DNA from: Mycobacterium lehmannii
GTDB lineage: Bacteria > Actinomycetota > Actinomycetes > Mycobacteriales > Mycobacteriaceae
Direction of reading: 5' to 3'
DNA length: 64,000 bases
Assembly (NCBI RefSeq): GCF_002245535.1
Contig: NZ_NKCN01000010.1
Coordinates: 62,001-126,000 of the forward strand
Below the pieces are notes generated by a model that ran no database searches, had not been told where the DNA came from, and saw only the letters and a program-made list of their open reading frames with translations. The position numbers and the translations under genes are program-made. This document shows, in pieces, positions 54,080 to 63,156 of the stretch; position 1 is the stretch's first letter; the number at the start of each line of letters is the position of its first letter.

Positions 54080-54610
54080 TCACATCTCCGACTTCAGGGT
54101 GGCCGAGAGGAGCTGGTGGGCTTCCCGGCACGGATCACCGGCGCGCTGATTGCGAAACTGCACCCACCAACTCAGCACCCCGCTGCCCGCCGCGGCGGTG
54201 ACCGAGCACGCCGCGCCCGTGACGTCGCGGCGCGCGACGAACGCCGGATGGCGTTCCATGACGGTCTCGGTGATCTTCGCGCCGCGCTCGGTGGCCAACG
54301 CGCGTTCGCGATCGAGGTTTCCGGTCTGGAACCAGGAGAACGTCGCGTCGATCGTCACGTCGCCGCGGAACGCCACGTACTGGCAGACCGCTCCGCTGTA
54401 GGGCCGCACGACGCTCTCGGCTCCCAGGATCTCCTGGACGGTGTCGTCGTCGAGCAGGGCGCAGCGGTCGTCGACGTAACCGTAGTTCCGTTCGGGATCC
54501 GGTACGGCCGGCGTGGCTCGCTGCGCGGTTCCGCTGACGGTCTCAGCACACCCCGCCACCGTCACCACCGCCACGACCGCCGCGACAGCAATCGGAAACC
54601 GCCAACGCAT
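54080..54610 (-). CDS. DUF3558-type lipoprotein (paralogue)
   Basis: 176 residues; signal peptide ends VAGC; mature part has YVDDRCALLDDDTVQEILGAESVV, VCQYVAFRGDVTIDATFSW and AGDPCREAHQLLSATL, typical of DUF3558. It shares an operon with the downstream copy (3-bp gap). The ATG is 86 bp from the divergent DUF3060 gene. No function can be assigned. Confidence 0.83.
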   Translation of the reverse strand: MRWRFPIAVAAVVAVVTVAGCAETVSGTAQRATPAVPDPERNYGYVDDRCALLDDDTVQEILGAESVVRPYSGAVCQYVAFRGDVTIDATFSWFQTGNLDRERALATERGAKITETVMERHPAFVARRDVTGAACSVTAAAGSGVLSWWVQFRNQRAGDPCREAHQLLSATLKSEM

Positions 54611-54696
54611 CGCCGCTCACGCTACCTAGCGCGACCGTCAATAGCGACTCGGGTGAACGTCTGTGGATCTCGCCGGTCGCGACGTACGCTTCCTCC

Positions 54697-55131
54697 ATGA
54701 TGTGGACAGCTGTGACTCGGTCACTGACGGCATCCGCCGTGGTGTTCCCGCTGATCCTCGCCGCTCCCGTGGCGCAGGCGGAACCGGTGGTCTGCAACCC
54801 GTTGGCGCGCGAGTGCGCCGACAACAGCGTCGTCGGTCGCCATCAGGGAACCGACACCACGATCACCGGTATCGGTGTTGTCGAGACGATCGACTGCGCC
54901 AACTCCACGCTGCTCGTCAACGGCGCGAACAATCAGATCACCACGCTGGGCACCTGCTGGGCGGTGACGATGCAGGGCAACGGCAATGTCGTCGTCGCCG
55001 ACAACGTGATCAACGACATCACGGTCTACGGGTGGGACCAGACCGTGTTGTACAAAAGCGGCAACCCGATCGTCTTGGACCGCGGACGTGAACTGGGAAT
55101 GACCAACCGCATCAACCGGGTACCCGCATGA
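54697..55131 (+). CDS. DUF3060 secreted protein
   Basis: 144 residues with a Sec signal peptide (AVVFPLILAAPVAQA) and a repetitive beta-strand region with asparagine ladders (GANNQITTLGTCWAVTMQGNGN) typical of DUF3060 beta-solenoid-like proteins. Probably the Rv0680c counterpart by position. The next gene overlaps by four bases (ATGA), so both are made together. Exported to the envelope; role unknown. Confidence 0.82.
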   Translation: MMWTAVTRSLTASAVVFPLILAAPVAQAEPVVCNPLARECADNSVVGRHQGTDTTITGIGVVETIDCANSTLLVNGANNQITTLGTCWAVTMQGNGNVVVADNVINDITVYGWDQTVLYKSGNPIVLDRGRELGMTNRINRVPA

Positions 55132-55541
55132 GCATGCGAGCCACATCCATCGCCTATCCCCTCATCGGTGCGGCCGCCGCCGCGTTTCTGTTCACAGGCT
55201 GCGGATCCGAAAGCTCAGACACCAACACCCCCACCGCGACGGCGGGCACGTCGGGCGCCCAGGTCGAGGTCGGCAACACGATCAACTACGGCTCGTTCGG
55301 CACGACCGCCGACATCGACTGCGCCGACGGCAAATCGCTCAACATCGGCGGGTCGAACAACACCCTCACGGTGAAGGGCACCTGCGCGAACGTGAACATC
55401 GGCGGCGCCGACAACAAAGTCACCTTCGAGCGGGTCGACAAGGAGATCAGCGTCGTCGGCCTCAACAACACGGTGACCTACAAAGACGGTGATCCGAACA
55501 TCAACGACACCGGCAACAACAACACGATCACCAAGGGCTGA
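55128..55541 (+). CDS. DUF3060 lipoprotein
   Basis: 137 residues; the signal ends FTGC, a lipobox, then a Thr-rich linker and a DUF3060 domain with NIGGSNNTLTVKGTCANVNIGGADNKVTF. The threonine-rich linker and domain agree with Rv0679c, an envelope lipoprotein. It is followed by REP-like copy C. Confidence 0.84.
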   Translation: MSMRATSIAYPLIGAAAAAFLFTGCGSESSDTNTPTATAGTSGAQVEVGNTINYGSFGTTADIDCADGKSLNIGGSNNTLTVKGTCANVNIGGADNKVTFERVDKEISVVGLNNTVTYKDGDPNINDTGNNNTITKG

Positions 55542-55557
55542 AACCCCGCTCTTTTCT

Positions 55558-55621
55558 GCGCGAGAGACCGTGTCTGCACAAGACACGCCGCGGGTCTGCG
55601 GCACTTTGCGGTCGCTCGCGC
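55558..55621. repeat. REP-like dispersed hairpin element, copy C
   Basis: GCGCGAGAGACCG (55558-55570) and CGGTCGCTCGCGC (55609-55621) pair at 12 of 13 positions around GTGTCTGC, GACACGCCGC and GCGGCA. It separates two converging genes and may act as a shared terminator. Same family as copies A and B. Confidence 0.7.
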
Positions 55622-55645
55622 CGGGTCGACGGTCCGCAGGCTGCG

Positions 55646-56410
55646 CTAGGCGTTGGCGCCGTGCCTGCCCGCACCGGCCGCGAAACGGGCTGCCCCCTCC
55701 AGGGATTCGGCGGCGACGCGCGACATGCTGCCGAACTCGAAGTCCATCGCCTCGGGCTCCGAGCGGCCCCACTGGCTCAGAGCCGACAGCCGATCGGCGC
55801 GCATGCACTGCTGCGGCAGCTGGGCCAGATCCGCGGCGAGTTGCTCCGCCCGCTGGCGTGCTTCACCGGTGGGCACCACCCGGTTGGCCAAACCCATCGC
55901 AAAGGCCTCCGCCGCGTCGACGGCACGGCCGGTGAGGATGAGGTCCATCGCCCGGCTATGGCCGATCAACCGCGGTAACCGCACGGTCCCACCGTCGATC
56001 AGCGGGACACCCCAACGCCGGCAGAACACCCCCATGATCGCGTCCTCCTCGACGACGCGCATATCGCACCACAACGCCAACTCCAGACCGCCGGCCACGG
56101 CGTAGCCGCTGACCGCCGCGATCACCGGTTTGGACAACACCATTCGACTCGGACCCATCGGGCCGGGGCCGGTGCGGTGTACCGGGTTGGCATCGGGCGT
56201 TCCGAATGCCTTCAAATCCGCTCCGGCACAGAAAGTTCCGTTGTCACCCCACAACACCGCGACGGCGGCCGAGTCGTCCTTGTCGAACTCGTCGAAAGCG
56301 GCGTACAACCCGGCGGCGGCAGGGCCGTTGACGGCGTTGCGCGCCTCGGGTCGATTCATGATCACCGTTGTCACGGCGCCGTTCTTCTCGACCCGCACTC
56401 CGCCCGTCAT
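55646..56410 (-). CDS. echA5: Enoyl-CoA hydratase/isomerase family protein
   Basis: 254-residue crotonase-fold protein. The oxyanion-hole stretches GTFCAGADLKAFG and VSGYAVAGGLELALWCDMRV are present; the second catalytic Glu region (GVFCRRWGVPLIDGG) fits the non-canonical subgroup. It should act on CoA thioesters in fatty-acid breakdown. It ends the fadE8-echA4-paaX-echA5 operon and overlaps paaX by ATGA, as in Rv0672-Rv0675. Confidence 0.9.
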   Translation of the reverse strand: MTGGVRVEKNGAVTTVIMNRPEARNAVNGPAAAGLYAAFDEFDKDDSAAVAVLWGDNGTFCAGADLKAFGTPDANPVHRTGPGPMGPSRMVLSKPVIAAVSGYAVAGGLELALWCDMRVVEEDAIMGVFCRRWGVPLIDGGTVRLPRLIGHSRAMDLILTGRAVDAAEAFAMGLANRVVPTGEARQRAEQLAADLAQLPQQCMRADRLSALSQWGRSEPEAMDFEFGSMSRVAAESLEGAARFAAGAGRHGANA

Positions 56411-57165
56411 CTCGCCTCCATCAGTTGGTCGCGTCGCGTGAGCGACAATCCAGTGTTATCGCGCCGCGCAGACAACTCCGCGGCAAAGTCGTTGTAGGCG
56501 CAGCGCAGCGCCGCGCCCGGCCAGTCGTCGGGCAGCAGTTCCTCCGGCAACACCGGATCGGTGAGAAGGTGACGCACGATTGCGGTCGCAGCGACGAACC
56601 GGTCGGGAACCTCGGGCGCCGAGCCGATCTCGTCGAGCAACGACTGGCCCTCCCGCGCCCAGGCCGGCAGATCCCACAGCAGGCATACCAACTCGGCGGG
56701 TTTGGCGTCACGGGAAACCAACAGCCGTACCCGATGCAACACCTCAGGTGGCAGCGCGGTGTCCAGGTTGTCCGGTCGCAGCCACACCCCCTCGCGCAGT
56801 TCGGCGAATCGGCCGTCTTGCAACGTGCTTCGCAAACCGGCCCTGGCGCGGGGGTCGGACCCGATGCTGGTGATCACCACCGTGGTCCAGTCGCCGCGCC
56901 ACGGCCGCGTCCGGGGGTTGATGGCGTCGTCCTGCCGTCGTTGCCGCGCCAGCAAGCGGTCGGACAACCGGTAGCCGTCCTCGGAACGAACCAGATCGCC
57001 TGCGCCGACCATCCGCGTCAACGCGACCCGCACCGTTGACTCCCTGATGCCGAAATCTGCTGTGAGCTTGACCAGTTCACTCGCGGTCGCCCATGCCGGA
57101 TGTGCCCCCAACAGGACGCTCAGCACGACGGAGCGGGCGGTCATCCGCGACAGCGACTTCGTCAT
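56407..57165 (-). CDS. PaaX-like transcriptional regulator
   Basis: 252 residues with the PaaX N-terminal winged helix (SELVKLTADFGIRESTVRVALTRMV) and the C-terminal domain (RTRPWRGDWTTVVITS). PaaX-type proteins repress aryl- or acyl-CoA pathways and are released by the CoA ester. Embedded in the fadE8 operon between two hydratase genes with one- and four-base overlaps, so it probably controls this operon. Confidence 0.85.
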   Translation of the reverse strand: MTKSLSRMTARSVVLSVLLGAHPAWATASELVKLTADFGIRESTVRVALTRMVGAGDLVRSEDGYRLSDRLLARQRRQDDAINPRTRPWRGDWTTVVITSIGSDPRARAGLRSTLQDGRFAELREGVWLRPDNLDTALPPEVLHRVRLLVSRDAKPAELVCLLWDLPAWAREGQSLLDEIGSAPEVPDRFVAATAIVRHLLTDPVLPEELLPDDWPGAALRCAYNDFAAELSARRDNTGLSLTRRDQLMEAR

Positions 57166-58103
57166 CAGACTTCCGAAGCCCTGCGGCCGTGGTCACCGAA
57201 CGGCTCGTCGCGCTGCCGGACCGCCTCCCGGAAGCCGTGTTCGCGTGACTGTGCCACGAATGCGTGCCCTTCTGGGGTGTGGCGGGCGATGCCGTCGAAG
57301 ACGGTGGAGACCATCGCGCTGTTGGCCGTCCCCTGCGAATACAGCGCGGAGTTCATCGCCAGCTTGACCATGATCAGCTGGTTGATCGGTACGCGGGAGA
57401 TCCGCTCCACCAACCGTTCGGTGCGCGCATCCAGCTCCTCGGGCGGCGGCGCCTCGACCGCCAACCCCCATTCGGCGGCCTGCGCACCCGTTATCGAATC
57501 CCCGGTCAGCAGAAGGCGTTTGGCGCGCTGATCGCCGAGGCGGTGGGCCCACATCCCGGCCGCGGGCACCCCCCACACGCGGGTCGGCGGGTAGCCGATC
57601 TTGGCGTCTGAAGCGGCGATCACCTGATCGGCGTGCAGCGCGATGTCGGTGCCGCCCGCGACACAGTAACCGTGGATCTTGACCACCGTCGGCTTGTCAC
57701 AGTGCATCAGGCTGGAGAAGCCGCGGACGAACCGACTCATCATCTGGTAGTCGATCATCGGGTCCCACGGCTGATCCGGCAGGTGGTTGACGGCCTGCGT
57801 CCTGCCCGACAGCACGGTGTCGCGGTAGGGGCTACCGCCACCGGCAGACGACGATCCCTCGGCGTAGGCGGACAGATCGAATCCGGCGCAGAACCCTTCG
57901 CCCCGACCGGAAACCAGAATCACGTGTACGTTCGGGTCGAGGTCGGCGCGTTCGACGAGCGCGGACAACTCCAGCGGTGTGTCCGCGACGATCGCGTTAC
58001 CCTTCTCCGGTCGGTTGAACGTGATGCGGGCGACCCGGTCCGTGACCTCGTAGGTCATGGTCTTCAGATCGTCGAAGTCGACCGGCCTGATCGCGTGGGT
58101 CAT
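57165..58103 (-). CDS. echA4: Enoyl-CoA hydratase family protein
   Basis: 312 residues, longer than the usual 260 because of an insert near residues 85-130 (SSSAGGGSPYRDT...). Crotonase motifs: RITFNRPEKGNAI, GRGEGFCAGFDLSAYA and IHGYCVAGGTDIALHAD; WGVPAAGMW replaces the typical E-containing region, so hydratase activity is uncertain. Coupled at both ends in the fadE8 operon. Confidence 0.88.
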   Translation of the reverse strand: MTHAIRPVDFDDLKTMTYEVTDRVARITFNRPEKGNAIVADTPLELSALVERADLDPNVHVILVSGRGEGFCAGFDLSAYAEGSSSAGGGSPYRDTVLSGRTQAVNHLPDQPWDPMIDYQMMSRFVRGFSSLMHCDKPTVVKIHGYCVAGGTDIALHADQVIAASDAKIGYPPTRVWGVPAAGMWAHRLGDQRAKRLLLTGDSITGAQAAEWGLAVEAPPPEELDARTERLVERISRVPINQLIMVKLAMNSALYSQGTANSAMVSTVFDGIARHTPEGHAFVAQSREHGFREAVRQRDEPFGDHGRRASEV

Positions 58104-59728
58104 CCCTTGACCAAAGCACGTTCGATGATCGGCGCGAGATCGAGTCCGGTGGGCAGGGTTCCGAACGCACCGCCCCAGGCGCCACCCATCCGGGTGGCCA
58201 AGAACGCTTCCGCGACGGCGGGGTGCCCGTGGCGCACCAACAGCGAACCCTGCAGCGCGAGGCTGATGTCCTCGGCAACCTTGCGGGCGCGGTACTGAAT
58301 GGTCTCGAGTTCACCCAGGGCCGGCCGCAATACCTCGACGTGGGCATCGAGACGCGCGTCCGCACCCGCGGTCCGACCGAGTTCGTCGAACAGCACGTCG
58401 ATGCACTCCGGGCGAGTCGCCATGGCGCGCAACGTATCCAGCGCGCTGACGTTGCCAGACCCCTCCCAGATGCCCATCAGCGGCGCTTCCCGGTACAGCC
58501 GCGGCATGCCCGACTCCTCGACATAGCCGTTGCCGCCCAGGCACTCCATCGCCTCGGCCGCGTGCGGGGTGGCGCGTTTGCACACCCAGTACTTGCCGGC
58601 CGCCAGGCCGATGCGCCGCAGCAGGGTCTCGCGGGTGTCGCCGCGCACTGCGGCATCGGTCGCGCCGGCCATGCGCATCGCCAGGATCGTGGCCGCCTCG
58701 GCCTCGACCGCGAGGTCGGCCAGCACATTGCGCATCAGCGGCTGATCGATCAGGTACTCGCCGAACGCCTTTCGGTGCTGGGTGTGATGGATCGCGCGGG
58801 CGAGCCCGTTGCGCATGCTGGTCGCGCTGCCGAGCGCGCAGTCCAAACGTGTCAGGTTGACCATCTCGATGATGGTCGGCACGCCGCGGCCCTCTTCGCC
58901 GACGAGCCAGGCGACGGCGCCGTCGTATTCCACCTCCGACGACGCGTTGGCGTGGTTGCCGAGCTTGTCTTTGAGTCGCTGCAGGAACATCCGGTTGCGG
59001 CTGCCGTCGGGCAGAACTCGCGGCAACAGGAAGCACGAGAGCCCGCCGGGCGCTTGGGCGAGCACCAGGAAGATGTCGCACATCGGCGCCGAGGTGAACC
59101 ACTTGTGCCCGCGCAGTGAGTAACTGCCGTCGCCGTTGGGGGCCGCCTCGGTGGTGCCGGCCCGCACATCGGATCCGCCCTGCTTCTCGGTCATCGACAT
59201 GCCGGCGGTGATACCGGCCTTGGTGGTAGGCACCTTGAGCTCGGGGTCGTACTCGCGACTGACCAGCAGCGGCTCATACACCGCCGCCAGTTCGGGGTTG
59301 TGGCGCAGTGCAGGCACCACGGCGTAGGTCATCGAGATCGGGCAGATGTGACCGGGTTCGGGTGTCCACACCGAGGTCTTGGCGGCGCGCACGACGTGTG
59401 CTCCCGGCCGATCGTCGGCCCACGGTGCGGCATGCAAGCCGTGCCTGATGGCCACGGTCATCAGCGAGTGGTAGGCGGGGTCGTACTCGACCTCGTCGAC
59501 GCGATGGCCGTAGCGGTCGTGCGTGCGCAGAATCGGCTGGTTGCGGTCGGCCAGCTCGCCCCAGCGCTGCGCCTGCTGCGAGCCCGACAGCGCGCCCAAC
59601 TCGGTGACCTCGTCAAGGCCCCATTCGCCGCCCTCGCGGATCAGCGCCTCGGTGAGCACGGGCGAGGTCGCCGGGTTGTAGTCCTCCAGCGGAGGGGCCT
59701 GGTTGGTGACGACATGCGTATCTGGCAT
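58100..59728 (-). CDS. fadE8: Acyl-CoA dehydrogenase, AidB-like
   Basis: 542-residue flavoprotein for the first oxidation of a beta-oxidation-like route or, as in AidB, DNA-protective functions. Motifs: MSMTEKQGGSDVRAGTTEA, YSLRGHKWFTSAPMCDIFLVLAQAPGG and CLGGNGYVEESGMPRLYREAPL. Length matches AidB-type ACADs (about 540) rather than standard ones (about 390). First gene of the operon; the promoter gives a leaderless mRNA. Confidence 0.9.
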   Translation of the reverse strand: MPDTHVVTNQAPPLEDYNPATSPVLTEALIREGGEWGLDEVTELGALSGSQQAQRWGELADRNQPILRTHDRYGHRVDEVEYDPAYHSLMTVAIRHGLHAAPWADDRPGAHVVRAAKTSVWTPEPGHICPISMTYAVVPALRHNPELAAVYEPLLVSREYDPELKVPTTKAGITAGMSMTEKQGGSDVRAGTTEAAPNGDGSYSLRGHKWFTSAPMCDIFLVLAQAPGGLSCFLLPRVLPDGSRNRMFLQRLKDKLGNHANASSEVEYDGAVAWLVGEEGRGVPTIIEMVNLTRLDCALGSATSMRNGLARAIHHTQHRKAFGEYLIDQPLMRNVLADLAVEAEAATILAMRMAGATDAAVRGDTRETLLRRIGLAAGKYWVCKRATPHAAEAMECLGGNGYVEESGMPRLYREAPLMGIWEGSGNVSALDTLRAMATRPECIDVLFDELGRTAGADARLDAHVEVLRPALGELETIQYRARKVAEDISLALQGSLLVRHGHPAVAEAFLATRMGGAWGGAFGTLPTGLDLAPIIERALVKG

Positions 59729-59735
59729 GAGACCA

Positions 59736-59764
59736 CTATTACACTTTTACAAACAGCTGCACAA
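59736..59764 (-). promoter_or_regulatory. Leaderless promoter of the fadE8 operon
   Basis: TTGTGC (59759-59764), 17-bp spacer, TAATAG (59736-59741), then 7 nt to the ATG at 59728. Translation therefore probably starts at the first transcribed base. Direct repeat TGTAAAAG/TGTAATAG lies over the -10 region. Confidence 0.62.
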
Positions 59765-59782
59765 TAGTCGTAACAGCAGTGG

Positions 59783-61009
59783 TCACTCCGCGGGCTGGTC
59801 CTGACGAGACTCTGCCGACCTGGCGTAGAGTTTGCGCCCGCCCGCCCCGCTCAGCCCGAAGGCGACCGTACTGACCACGAGCACGAGCGACCCGGCCGCC
59901 AACACCGTCTCGTCGACGCCCATACGGTCGGCTTCCAACGTCAGATAGAACAGCGCCGACACCCCGACCGGGCCGAACCAGCCCAGGTAGAGCGCGTCCC
60001 GAATCTTCAGGCGCAGCGGACAGCCCAGCACCAGCAGGATGGGAATGCGTCGCAGCAGCAGGACCGCCAGCGCCAGGGCGACCGCGCGCCAGCCCAGGTC
60101 AAGCCAGGACTGCCACGGCAGCGTCGCCCCAACGAGAACGAACATCGGCAGCACGGCGAACCGGTTGATCGCTTCGTCGATCGACACCTCCGCCGCCCGC
60201 TCTCCGCCCGTGCCAACCACATTGAAGACGAGACCACCGACGAAGACCGCGAGAACGCCGTCCGTATGCAGGAGTCCGGACACCCCGAGAATCCCGAGCG
60301 CCAACACGACGGTGAAGAACAAGGCCGGTGCCGTGTCGGTGGCGCCGTACTCGTCGCCCCACTTGAGCGCCTTCCCGCCGGCCCAGCCCATCGCCACGCC
60401 GACCGCGACCGCGCCGAAGACCTGCCACAGTGACTCGCGAACCGCCGCGCCGGCGTCCATCCCTCCCGCCAGCGCAATGGCCGCCAACACGAGCGGTAAC
60501 GCCAAGCCGTCGTTGGCGCCGGACTCCAACGACAACAGCTGGCGGTTGCGGGCCGGGATGTCTCGTTCGGCGTCCTCACCGGTCACCACGGTCGAGGCCA
60601 GCACCGGGTCGGTGGGACATACCGCAGCACCCAGCAACGCCGCCGTCGCGATCGGAATCGACAGGATCAGCCAGCCCAGCGCGGCCGTCACCACCGCCAT
60701 CACCGGCATCGCCACCAGTACCAGCACCGTCACCGGACGCCAGCAGCGCCTCACGTCGGCGAACGGATACCGCAAGGCCACCGCCATCACCGACACCGCA
60801 AGCAGCACCCGGCTCACCTCGTGAAGCAGCGAATGCTCACTGGTCAGCGGCGCCATGTGAAACACGTCGAGCAGCTGCGAGCCGATCAGCGCTCCCGCCA
60901 CGAGCCCCAGCAGCGGTTCGGAGATCGGCAGTCGGCGCATCTTGGCCGACAACGCGGCGACGATGACACCGAGAACGCCCACGGTGGTAAGCAGCAGGTC
61001 GGTTTTCAC
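59783..61009 (-). CDS. CPA1-type cation/proton antiporter
   Basis: 408 residues and about 12 helices. The NhaP/CPA1 features VCPTDPVLAS and LSLESGANDGLALPLVL provide the ion-binding Asp residues and the ND motif. It would exchange Na+ or K+ for H+ across the plasma membrane. No cytosolic regulatory domain follows the last helix. It precedes fadE8's promoter on the same strand. Confidence 0.88.
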   Translation of the reverse strand: MKTDLLLTTVGVLGVIVAALSAKMRRLPISEPLLGLVAGALIGSQLLDVFHMAPLTSEHSLLHEVSRVLLAVSVMAVALRYPFADVRRCWRPVTVLVLVAMPVMAVVTAALGWLILSIPIATAALLGAAVCPTDPVLASTVVTGEDAERDIPARNRQLLSLESGANDGLALPLVLAAIALAGGMDAGAAVRESLWQVFGAVAVGVAMGWAGGKALKWGDEYGATDTAPALFFTVVLALGILGVSGLLHTDGVLAVFVGGLVFNVVGTGGERAAEVSIDEAINRFAVLPMFVLVGATLPWQSWLDLGWRAVALALAVLLLRRIPILLVLGCPLRLKIRDALYLGWFGPVGVSALFYLTLEADRMGVDETVLAAGSLVLVVSTVAFGLSGAGGRKLYARSAESRQDQPAE

Positions 61010-61045
61010 GCCTTGGACCTCCCCTCCCCGGCTGCGACAGATCAG

Positions 61046-62275
61046 TCAGCGGCTGTCGAGTTCGGCGACGACGTCTCGGCGGCGCGGCTCCGGTTTCGCA
61101 ATGGGCTCCGGTTTCGTGATGGGCGCCGGTGCAACCGGGGGGTCGGGCTCGGCCGAGGGCTCGGGGGCGTCCGGTCGCTCGTAGAACGGGACCATCTCGA
61201 CGGAGCGCTCTGCAGCGCGCGAGGCCCTCGCTCGTCGCCACTTCTCGTAACGGTGGAGGACGACGATGACCGCGGCGGCCAGCGCCCAGCCGAGCAGGAT
61301 GTCGATGACGTAGTGCTCGGCGGTGTACACCAGCGTGAAGGCCATCAGGAGCACATAGGCCGCGAGCACTGGACGCCACGCTCCGTGCACGCGATGCCAT
61401 AGGAAGGCCGCGACCGCTGCCGTCATTCCGGCATGCAGGGACGGTATCGCCGCCACCAGGTTGACGCTGGCCTGGCCGGCATCGAGCAGCGCGCTCGCGG
61501 TATGCATGTTCAGGTTGCCCCACCCGCGTCCGACAATCCGCTCGATCCACGGGTTCGCCCCGTCCTGACTGGATTGCATCGCCCCGAGCACACCGCCGTC
61601 AGGCACTCCTCGCGCCGACCGGAACATGCAGCGCGCGTACGCCGGTCCGCCCTCGACGTCGGCAGGGGTGCAGCGGGCCGCGGCCCACGGCGGCGCGGCC
61701 GGCACCAGGGCGTAGATGGCCAAGCCCGCGAAGTTCAAGCCGACGAACAGACGCACGAACGCCTTCCACTCCGCGCGATCACGCAGCCACAGCACCCCGG
61801 CCACCACGTACGGCAGGATGAAGAAGGACATGTAGACGCAGCTCAGAACGACTTCCCACCACGGTGGTTGTCCCTGTTTGAGCTGCTCCTGAAGCCACAC
61901 GGTCGGCACGGTGCCGAAGAAAAGCAAACGATCGGCCTCGACGGGCCAGTCCCACAGCGTCGGTCGCCCGATCATGTCCGCAGCACCCCTGCTCAGGTCG
62001 TAGGCGAGCAGGATCAGCGCGAACGGAAGCCAGTCGCGGATGACATAGAGCATCCGGCGGACCTGACCGATGCTCGCAGCCAGCAGGCCGGTGGCGATGT
62101 AGAGCAGCACCAGCTCACGGTTGAAGGCGAAACCCTCGGTGACCGTGCGGTAGACGATGACCGCAGCCCATATCGCGACGGCGATCCTGCGCACGTAGGT
62201 GAGCCGGCGGTCCCGCGTCTGGGCCGCCTCGGGAGCGCGCTGCGACGCAACTGACGACTCGTCGACCGCAGACAC
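61046..62275 (-). CDS. PAP2-superfamily membrane phosphatase/transferase
   Basis: 409 residues with about six helices. PAP2 motifs IPSLHAGMTAAV and YTAEHYVIDILLGW supply the two catalytic His residues. The long periplasmic loop (NPWIERIVGRGWGN) resembles inositol phosphorylceramide synthase-like proteins, which suggests a lipid head-group transfer role. A Pro/Glu-rich tail follows the last helix. Substrate unknown. Confidence 0.83.
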   Translation of the reverse strand: MSAVDESSVASQRAPEAAQTRDRRLTYVRRIAVAIWAAVIVYRTVTEGFAFNRELVLLYIATGLLAASIGQVRRMLYVIRDWLPFALILLAYDLSRGAADMIGRPTLWDWPVEADRLLFFGTVPTVWLQEQLKQGQPPWWEVVLSCVYMSFFILPYVVAGVLWLRDRAEWKAFVRLFVGLNFAGLAIYALVPAAPPWAAARCTPADVEGGPAYARCMFRSARGVPDGGVLGAMQSSQDGANPWIERIVGRGWGNLNMHTASALLDAGQASVNLVAAIPSLHAGMTAAVAAFLWHRVHGAWRPVLAAYVLLMAFTLVYTAEHYVIDILLGWALAAAVIVVLHRYEKWRRARASRAAERSVEMVPFYERPDAPEPSAEPDPPVAPAPITKPEPIAKPEPRRRDVVAELDSR

Positions 62276-62330
62276 TTAGTTGAATCTAGTTCACCCCGCA
62301 GTTGCCGCGCGTTCGACTGCGGTTCGGTTA

Positions 62331-63086
62331 TCAGGTCGTGATGTGCTCGCGCAGGAAGGCGATGTCGTCTTTGCGGCCCTCGTCTGCGGTTTCGCAGATG
62401 ACGGGTGCGCCGGCGGCATGCACCACCGCGACCAGTAACTGCGGATCGATCTGACCGGTGCCGAAGTTGGCGTGCCGGTCGGCGCCCGACCCCGCCGCAT
62501 CGCGCGAGTCGTTGCAGTGCACCAAATCGATGCGTCCGGTGATGGCCTTGATCCGGTCGACGGCGTCGATCAGCTTCTCCCCTGCGGCCCACGCGTGGCA
62601 GGTGTCCAGGCAGAAGCCGATTCCCTTGTCGCCGATGTGGTCCCACAACCGGGCGATGACGTCGAAGTGGCGGGCCATTGCGTGGTCGCCGCCCGCGGTG
62701 TTCTCCAGGTAGACGGGCACATCGGTTTCGAGGTAATCCAGCGCCTTGACCCAGCGTTCGAAACCGGCTTCCCAGTCTTTGTCGTCGGCGTGACCGCCGT
62801 GCACGATGACCGCCGTCGCGTTGATCTCCGACGCCGCGTCACAGGTGTCCTGCAAGATCTTGCGCGACGGGATACGCACCCGATTGTTGGCCGACGCGAC
62901 GTTGATCAGGTACGGCGCGTGGACGTAGAGCGGGATGCTGGACGCCTTGAGCGTCTCCGCGTCGTCTCGCGGTTTGGGTTTCTTCCAGCTCTGCGGGTTG
63001 CCGAGGAAGAACTGCACCACGTCGGCGCCGTCAGCTTCCGCCGCGGCCAGGGGGTCGTCACCGTGGACGTGCGAACCGATGAGCAC
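62331..63086 (-). CDS. nfo: Endonuclease IV (AP endonuclease)
   Basis: The 251-residue enzyme cuts DNA 5' to abasic sites in base excision repair. The three family signatures are present: [22 protein letters not shown] and [22 protein letters not shown], with the Zn-binding His, Asp and Glu residues. Corresponds to Rv0670 (end) by position. Confidence 0.94.
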   Translation of the reverse strand: MLIGSHVHGDDPLAAAEADGADVVQFFLGNPQSWKKPKPRDDAETLKASSIPLYVHAPYLINVASANNRVRIPSRKILQDTCDAASEINATAVIVHGGHADDKDWEAGFERWVKALDYLETDVPVYLENTAGGDHAMARHFDVIARLWDHIGDKGIGFCLDTCHAWAAGEKLIDAVDRIKAITGRIDLVHCNDSRDAAGSGADRHANFGTGQIDPQLLVAVVHAAGAPVICETADEGRKDDIAFLREHITT

Positions 63087-63144
63087 GACGCCAGTCTAGG
63101 CAGAGCCACCGACATGGCTGGCGAGACCATCTCTCCCGGCCGCC

Positions 63145-63150
63145 TAGGCT
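63145..63150 (+). promoter_or_regulatory. -10 box of a probable leaderless promoter
   Basis: TAGGCT lies 6 nt before the GTG at 63157, the same hexamer and nearly the same distance as before the TetR gene at 6010. A -35 box is not obvious. Confidence 0.4.
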
Positions 63151-63156
63151 CGGAGC

